Below are positions 56,796 through 64,000 of a stretch of DNA of 64,000 bases, in pieces. The translations under genes and the position numbers were made by a program. Origin of the DNA: Scilla litardierei (taxonomy: Eukaryota > Streptophyta > Magnoliopsida > Asparagales > Asparagaceae); contig CM061142.1 of the NCBI GenBank assembly GCA_030789695.1, positions 43,075,375 through 43,139,374 of the forward strand, given 5' to 3'. The notes below the pieces were generated by a model. That model was given only the letters and a program-made list of their open reading frames with translations, was not told where the DNA came from and did no database searches. The stretch's first letter is position 1. The number at the start of each line of letters is the position of its first letter.

Positions 56796-57595
56796 AATTC
56801 TAACATGGTTCTATGGCTTACTGATTTCAGCATAATATTACTTTATTTCCCCTTATTGGACCCAATGTGTGCATACATACATGCCAAAAGAGCTCTAATA
56901 TAGTTATAATTAGAAAATCATATAATAATAGAGCTTAATCTCATAGTTTGCACAATTATTAAATTTTGTGAACTAATTTATGCTTCTTCATATTTTTCAA
57001 GAATAGAGCTCGAGCCCACGATTCCAACGACTGTTCATTCAGATTTTTCATTGCTCAAGTGAATTTTATACAAATTTTTAGGCAAACCGGTTCAATTAAA
57101 CAAAACAATTGAAAAAAAAAGTAAAGAAATAAAAAAGCCCAGTGGGCCGGCCCGCTTGGCCAGCCCATGGGTGTTGGCTGCTGTGTCATTAAAAAAAGAA
57201 AGAAAAAAGAAACAGGCGCGCGCTTGAGCAAGTCCCGCTCAAATGAGCGGGACTTTCCAGCTTGCGGGTCGGGCTGCTAAGCAGCATCACCCGGTTCCCT
57301 TTGTGCACCCAAGCGCGCACAAAAGCTGGTGCAGCGGCTTCCAAGCAGGTGCAGTTGCAGGCAGGCGGTCGTAGATTCGACCTGAAGCTCAAAAGACAAA
57401 CCCGCAATGTTCTTTAAAGTGTATTTGATGCATTTCTTGATGGGTTTTAATGAATTTTGACTCGATTTTGATCAGAATTCGAAGCTGATTGTGATTCTTC
57501 GGCTTATTTTCATGATCAGCAGATCAAGGGGCAGAATTTGAAGGGTTTCATGGAGTTATCTATACATTGATGAGAGGGAAGATGAAGGGCCAAAT
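56796..57595. other. unassigned, LTR- or leader-like sequence
   Basis: No gene recognised. Positions 57130-57370 are GC-rich with GCCCAGTGGGCCGGCCCGC, an inverted repeat of AGTCCCGCT and AGCGGGACT, and a purine run. No TG...CA end or PBS was found. G's 3' LTR should lie in this direction but is not recognisable. The last five bases, CAAAT, are H's target duplication. Confidence 0.4.
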
Positions 57596-60500
57596 TGTAA
57601 CGGCATGTTTTCATCAACACAACTATTTACGCATTTAACCTATTTTCAAATTTTTTAAAACTATTTTATAATGGTTCGTCAGGAGTTTTACGATTTCAAA
57701 AATTTCTTATAAAAATATTTTGAAGTATTAGACTAGTTATGAAGTATTTTAGTAAGTTCGAGTTTTATCAAATACCTCTAAATAATTGGATAAAAATTCA
57801 TTTTCAATTATTACTGTTTTTGCTTAATGAATTAATTTTCTGCACAAATATCATCAAAACGTTTTCAAACTTCTATGGTATCATTCTATAATCATTTAGG
57901 GCTTCCCATATTAATTTAGTAATTTTCTGAAGACAACTTAATAGAGAACCTGCAAACCCGCTTCCTAAACATTTTGACCTAAAACCAATATCTTTGTAGC
58001 TCAAAACCCAAAATGGATCTCGTATTCACGATCCTCGTGACAATACAAACACGTGGGTATGTTTTCATAATTTTTCGGAGTCATTTGACTCCAGGGGCAA
58101 AATCGTAATTTCGTAGTCACATTCGTTAATTACCATCGCTAATTACCTTTTACCCTAATCCATTTACTAATCAATTTAACCCAAAAATCTAAACATGTTT
58201 CCACGTTCCCATTTTTTTCTAAATTTAGTCTAAAGTTTAACCTAATCTTATTAATTACATACCTAATACGATTAATTACATTTGACAAAAAACACTAATT
58301 AATAATTAAACCCTATTTAATCCTCCTCTCCCTCAACCTCTCTTCTCTCAAGCCCGTGCAAAACCCTAACCCAGTCTAACTATCAGCAAACCTAACCCAC
58401 TCACAGCACGTACACTCCCATCTCCCTGTCTCGCGTTCATAACCCCAAACCCACACATGCACGCATCCTATTTCTCTCACTCACAAAGGATCATCTCACA
58501 CAGCCCCTCTCTCTTCCATTCGAACCCACACCCAACTCCCGCATACCTCTCTCTCATCCCCTGCTCTCCCTCTCTCTAAACTCGCTCATCCCCACTCTCG
58601 CCCTTCCCCGGTGGTTCACTGTCACAAGGCCACCACCCACCACCGCCGCCTGGGCTCCGACCATGACGCCTCGCCGCCTCGAAGATCAACACATGCTTAA
58701 GCACCACCGCGTCCTGCCCCTCTGCTGCTCCGAGCTGTGCAGCCCTGCCTCGCCGTCAGGCCACCCTCTGTCGCACCACGACATGCCCTTCGACCGCCCT
58801 CACTCCCTCTCTTTCATGTCCTCTCCGGCGAGAGCTCCGACGCCTCCGAGAGTAACCAGAGATCTCAGAGCTTCGACGAAGCTTCCTCAAGCTCTCAGCC
58901 CTCCTCTGACGTCATCGACATCCCAACGCCGCCCGCTGTCGCTCCATCAGTCGCCAATCGCCCTCAGCTCGAGCCACGGTCCTTCCGACGAGACCACACA
59001 AACCCCAGTCCCCCTCGCTCGACACGCCTTCACCCTCAGCCACCGTTGCCATGCTCCTTTCTCTCTCTTCAACAACCATCCACGAAGCTCGCCACCTAGC
59101 TCCGCCGCCGCCATGCTTCGACGACGTCACCGAGACTCAACCCACCGCCTCTCCGTAACTCACCCTGATTCAGTCACATACCGCCTTGGCTTCGCCGAGC
59201 TCCTACGACCCCCCCCCCCCCCACGTCATCGGAGCTCCTCCGCCCTCATCGCCACGTTTGACGACCACCGCCGTGCCGCCCCCGCTAGCGTCGACCGTCA
59301 GCGAAGAGCCCAGCTCCCCATGCATACGAAGGATAGCGAAGGGGTGAAAAAACGTAAGTTTTATACGTTTTAATTATAACGTATTTCGTATAAATACGGG
59401 TATTTGTGGATTTTAATAATTATTAAATGGATTTATTGGTTTTTAATTAATAATAAATAATATAAGCATCAGAAAAATGTGAAGCCATCTCCAAAAAATC
59501 AGAAATGACGTCTGGATCCAATGGCGCTAGTCTCATCTCAATCCGACGCTTAGTTTTTCCAGGATAAATTTGTAACACTAAAACTTAAATACGTCATTTT
59601 CACTTAAAAATTCGTAATTCTTATTTCATATACACTGATACGTGAGAAAAATATATGTTGTAATACTATTTGAGACGGTCATTTTGACATCTCATTTGCA
59701 ACTTTTCGATACAGATTGCATCCAAAATAAATTGTTGAATAATTACGTTACGTAATTAAAATTAGTTTTTAAATTGATTTTTGAGTTTTTAAAAATTATA
59801 AAAATTACCAGGAGCTTCTGCAAAATATTTCCTCCTAAAGTAAAATTATTTTCCTTATAACTAGCCTATATAAAAATTTAGAACGTTTTTCGGCACCGTT
59901 TCAATCTAGTATAAAATCAAAATGATCAAATTAAATAAATAGAAATTGGGTAGCCAGTAACTAATGATTTCTTGTGTTTGCAGATACCAATTCTCGTGCA
60001 CCAGTATCTTTAGGAGCTTTAGCTGTGCTCGTATGAACTTAGTACACGACATCTAGTCTCAGAACAGTTATTGACCTGAATAGATGACTAGAGACCTAAC
60101 TAAATAGGAAACGAATCAACTGCAAAGCAACTTTGACTTGAACGTACGACATCGCTAACTTTCAACTTAGATGGTTGTAGTACACGACCATCTACTTGGG
60201 TAAACTATGTACTAATTGAAAACCACATGCTCGAAGCATGGATCGTGAGTAAGTCACAATAAATTCTAACTTTAGAAATTTAGAAAGTGTACTTTATGAA
60301 ATTACCGCATGCTCGAAGCATGGATTGGGAGTAAGTCACAATTAATTCTAACTTTAGAAATTTAAAAAGTGTACCATATGGAATTACCGCATGCTCGAAG
60401 CATGGATCGGTATCATAATTGTTGGACTTCAAGCATTGCTCAGGGCTGACATTCTCTGTTGAGGCTCTTGCCTTGACTTTTCAACAAGCAAAACTCTTTG

Positions 60501-62121
60501 GAGTGTTGCTAATGCCTTTGAACGTCATTGGAGTGAGACTATTGTGCATAACTCTATTGGTATGTAAGTCGGTCTATCACACCCATCATTAGTGTCTTTG
60601 CCTTTAAAACAACGGATTGACGTACCATATTGAAAAGTAATGATTGAATGGTATATCGTGGAACGTCCCAGTGAAATTGAATGCTTATCGATGTGATGGG
60701 CCCATGAGGCCATATTGATACGAATAATAGTATGAACATTGGATTATGATAATACACGGGATACGGGGTAGTCTTGAGCTACGAGGTGTGCAGGAGTGAC
60801 CGGGTCCACCGCTATTTGGTAAGCCATACCATCACCCTGTAGGGGATGGTAGGTAGATATTCCACGGGTTGCTCCGTGGGATGGGTGCACTTATGGTTGC
60901 ATATCGTGCACTCGAGCTAAGACCGTTGCACTAGCTTGATTGATACCATGGCCCAGAGGCCATATAGATACGAATACTAGTATGAACATTGGATTATGAT
61001 AATACACTGGTTATGGGGTAGTCTTGAGCTATGAAGTGCGCGGGAGTGACCGGGTCCACCCTTATTTGGTAAGCCGTACCATCACCATGCAGGGGGTGGT
61101 AGGTAGATATTCCACAGTTTGCTCCGTGGGATGGGTGCACTTATTGTTGCATATCGTGCACTCGTGCTAAGGCTGATGCACTAGCTTATTTGTTTGCTAT
61201 GTTTCCATTGTTCTGTCACGACTACTAACTGGATACGATTGTTCTACTGACTAATTCGAGACTACTCGAACATGATAGAGCGGTATAATAATAAGCGGTC
61301 TTAAATTACTACTGGAACAGTGTCTAGAAAGGAATGGTAAGGGAGTTGGTCAACCAAAGGACTCGTCCTGCGGTCTTAGAAGTGACATGTGCCTTCAAGC
61401 CCTGACTGCCTGGCTGGTTTGGGAGTTAAGCTAGACTTCTTATTATTAGGCCATCCTACACTATTAGATAGTCAATCGACGATTGTTCATTACTTTTCCT
61501 GCTTGTCTTTTTTTGTGTTACTACATATACCTGGTTGTCTTATTATTGTCATCACAATTCATGTTGGTTAAAATATTGTTGCTACCATATGTCATGCCAC
61601 AGTTATTGCTCTCGTACGTTACTTTTGCACTTGCACAGTCACCTTTACTTTATGCATTACATGCACTTTACTTACCACCCTTGAGTAGCCACAGGTACCT
61701 TATTTATCGCTCATACATGTCTGTCCTTACTTTACTTTCTGCACCTGCATGACCTTATTTTGTTTATTATAGTCTGTTCCATACTTTTGCGCTACTTTAT
61801 TTCTATTGCTAGAATTGTTGTGACTTACATACGGTTCCATTTTCGTGGCACTGCAAACGATGTACATATGGAGGTAGATGCTCTTGAATTACTAGCGCCA
61901 GAGTTCGACCCTGAAACCACAGCTTTCAGATTTATTTTTATGTACTTTCTTCTTTCATGTATATTTGTTGAAGTATATTGTGCAATATGGATTGTAATAA
62001 TTGGACACTATTTAGGTATTTTTGTACATCTCTGCATTGTGGGTATTTTGTTTTCACTGGTTAACTGCAGTACCTACGCAAATATCAAATAAGTAACGGG
62101 CTCCGGGGTCGGGTCGTTACA
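57596..62121 (+). mobile_element. solo LTR H (chromovirus, Tekay-like), 4.5 kb
   Basis: TGTAACGGCATG to GGGTCGTTACA, flanked by CAAAT (57591-57595, 62122-62126). The ends and the closing phrase CTCCGGGGTCGGGTCGTTACA resemble A and K. It has a C/T-rich leader-like region (58320-59100) and internal tandem repeats. The 236-codon Ser/Pro/Arg frame at 58663-59373 lies in the leader-like part and has no recognisable domain; I do not call it a gene. There is no interior, so this is a solo LTR. Confidence 0.85.
60225..61196 (+). repeat. tandem repeats in LTR H
   Basis: First, two and a half copies of a unit of about 85-90 bp beginning GCATGCTCGAAGCATGGAT (60230-60415). Second, two copies of a unit of about 248 bp beginning GAGGCCATATTGATACGAAT (60708 and 60956), about 90% identical by eye. 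Confidence 0.85.
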
Positions 62122-62126
62122 CAAAT

Positions 62127-62183
62127 ACATTAAACCACATGAAGAGTGTAAAGCCTATAAATAGGTGTTTTTCTTAAGCTATT
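62127..62183 (+). promoter_or_regulatory. TATA-like site in the DNA between H and L
   Basis: CCTATAAATAGGTG (about 62155-62168) lies in the short piece of host or older-element DNA between H and L. It may be the promoter of the unassigned LTR-like sequence that H interrupted. Confidence 0.4.
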
Positions 62184-64000
62184 TGTCACACCCCGCTTCC
62201 CAAAACGACGGAAGCGAGACGTGACGAAGGTCCGCATGGACCGGAGCTATGAGGCTCGGACCCAATAAACGTCTATAGGGTTACCATTTAAAGATTACAG
62301 GTTCTTGTATTATTTAAAATTTCGAAACAACAGGAAGTACAGAAAGAAAGTTGCATTCATTTAAAAAAGAAACGATATCCAGCATATGACAAGTCTAATA
62401 AAAGAAGCCTAAGCATGGCAACAAACTGCAGAAAAGGAAACTAATGGTGCGAAGCACCCAACCTAGGTAGAAGGTAAAGTGGTGCTACACACTCAGCTAA
62501 AAAAGTAGTAACCTTTGTAAGGCAGCGACGGAAAAAGACATCTAAGCCTGGTCCTCATCAGGAAGGGGCTCTGGTCGACGTCCTCTGGCTCCAAGTACTC
62601 AGGTATATCCGGCTCGCCTGCATACTCTGGCTCAACACCTGACGTACAGTACCCAAGAGAAAAGGAACTGTACGTCAGGTAAAGTCTACAAGAAAGGGTT
62701 AGACTCTACTGCAAGTGTAATGTAATTAAGAGCAACATTTTACTGGTTGATTAACATGATGTGGTTATGACATGGCAATTATACTATGCAGAAAGTAAAA
62801 ACTGTACAGGAAAAGTAAACTGGACAGATAGTAGTCGTAGCGTGTGCTACCGGCTATGGGACTAAGCTAGACGGGACAGGACGGGACAGGACAAGACAAG
62901 ACAAGACATGTGTGACTCGAAAGGTTTACGCCTTATGGTTTGAGGGCGGCCAGACCCTCTTCCCATGCGACCGCTCAACCCTACCCCAAACCCAAGTGCT
63001 CAAGACAAGACAGGGATCACTCTCGCTTGGAGAGCATCTAAAACGCCCATAGGCTTTTTGTAACACAGGGATCTCTCTTGCGTGGAGAGCATCCGAAACG
63101 CCCGTAGGCTTTTTGTAACATGGGGATCACTCTCGTGTGGAGAACATCCGAAACGCCCGTAGGCTTTTTGTAACACAGGGATCACTCTTGCGTGGAGAGC
63201 ATCCGAAACGCCCGTAGGCTTTTTGTAACAAGACATGACAGGTGATGAGGAGTTGTTCATTCTAGGGGGTCCACACGCACGCACACACAGGTGAAGCCTA
63301 TGGTAGCAGTTGTTGTTGTTGTTTCTAGGGTGTCCATACGCATGCACACATAGAATAGCCCTAAGGTGTCAGTTATTGTTGTTGTTATTCGTGCTCAGAC
63401 TTCGTCGTCAAGTCTAAGCTGTCAAGGGATGGTCTCAGACGCTATCATTTCACATCTGGTTCTCTTTAAATGTACTTTAACTTTATAAGGTGGAGATGGC
63501 CTAAACGTGGCCGAAAGTACACAAGTGTAAACACTTGCCTGGGGTGGCGAGTGCGTCGTCTGTCTGGAGCGACTTGTCGAAGCGGTGCATCAGCGAGGGT
63601 CCGTCTGAAACGGGCAACAGTGATGTCAAGACACGTTTTTCATCATTCCTATTAGAGTTCATTTCTAGGTTCAACGGGGCTATCCCAGCGGTCAAAGTCA
63701 CGTTTTTGTTTTGGTTCAGCCTACTCGACGATCTATCGCATGTGCACAGTTATTCAAGTCCTTCATCGATGTCTAAGATTTAGCAATGTTTTAAAGGAGC
63801 AAAAATGAAATTTAATATTGTTGACAATTTTTAGATTAAGTTTTCGATTCGCTACGGTGTGGGTTCTTACTACGCCTTAGAGGGCTAACCTTTTTTACGT
63901 TTGATCGAAGAGCAGATGTCAGGTCGGAACGGCGATGGATCTGCGTTGTCAGCAATGTCTCGACCATGGGTAGCACAGCAACACACTTCTGGATAGCAAG
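62184..64000 (-). mobile_element. chromovirus-like LTR L, cut by window end
   Basis: It begins TGTCACACCCCGCTTCCC, the reverse complement of an A-type LTR end, and continues with GGAAGCGAGACGTGACGAAGG and CAATAAACGTCTATAGGG, in parallel with A and F2. The segment around 62575-62700 (GTACTCAGG...GACGTACAG) matches the U5 area of A in layout. The other end and any interior are outside the window. Confidence 0.8.
63013..63232. repeat. 55-bp tandem repeat, four copies, in LTR L
   Basis: Units start at 63013, 63068, 63123 and 63178. Each has GGGATCACTCTCG, GGAGAGCATCCGAAACGCCC and AGGCTTTTTGTAACA. Confidence 0.9.

Noticed and set aside
58663..59373. 236-codon open frame in LTR H
   Set aside because: Ser/Pro/Arg/His-rich with no recognisable domain, overlapped by another long frame, and inside the leader-like part of a solo LTR.
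61760..62092. 110-codon hydrophobic frame near the end of LTR H
   Set aside because: T-rich U5 sequence gives Phe/Leu/Ile strings by chance; it is next to the LTR end, with no homology recognised.

Overview
This window is plant nuclear DNA, very probably from an angiosperm with a large, repeat-rich genome. It has no bacterial, organellar, rRNA or tRNA signature. Almost all of it is LTR retrotransposons nested inside one another. I named the elements A to L and paired their ends by reading direct repeats and target-site duplications (TSDs). The only host-gene trace is the last exon of an F-box/PHLOEM PROTEIN 2 (PP2-A13-type) gene at 2599-2978, and it carries a frameshift.

Layout. 1-1498: leader and 5' LTR of a minus-strand Ty1/copia element (I). 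1499-3289: PP2-like exon and its flanks. 3290-6714: old, collapsed copia element (J). 6721-13258, continuing at 23024-23813 and 56271-56795: a gag-only remnant of a Ty3/gypsy Tat-type element (G). G has a 5' LTR, a PBS, a broken gag and a 54-bp tandem array, and it hosts most of the other insertions. K (7320-11411, TSD TACAT) is a solo LTR in G's LTR, and a Mutator-like element (8710-9678, 9-bp TSD) lies inside K. A (13259-23023, TSD TAATC) is a young Tekay/Del-type chromovirus in G's gag. B (23814-56269) is an old minus-strand copia element in G's tandem array. Within about 190 bp of B's right LTR sit three independent insertions: solo LTR E (31162-33569, TSD CCACT), F1 (33691-38760, TSD ACCCA, itself holding solo LTR F2 at 34291-37530), and copia element D (38834-55826, TSD CATGC). 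D in turn holds C (45972-54884, TSD ATAAC), a gag-only copia element. 56796-64000: unassigned LTR-like DNA interrupted by H, a 4.5-kb solo LTR (57596-62121, TSD CAAAT), and by the truncated minus-strand LTR L (62184 to the end).

Function. A is the most complete coding element: Gag with two CCHC knuckles, protease, reverse transcriptase, RNase H, integrase and chromodomain. Its reading frame is continuous only if two short GT-AG introns are removed, apart from one in-frame TGA. D keeps one gag-pol frame with two nonsense codons. C encodes only Gag and must have been mobilised in trans. LTR divergence counted by eye (A about 0.7%, C about 0.7%, D 1.8%) agrees with the nesting order.

The observations I rank highest are the two candidate introns of A, the palindromic ACCGAC array in A's U3, the repeated hairpin in the leaders of B and C, and the clustering of three insertions in one GC-rich LTR block.
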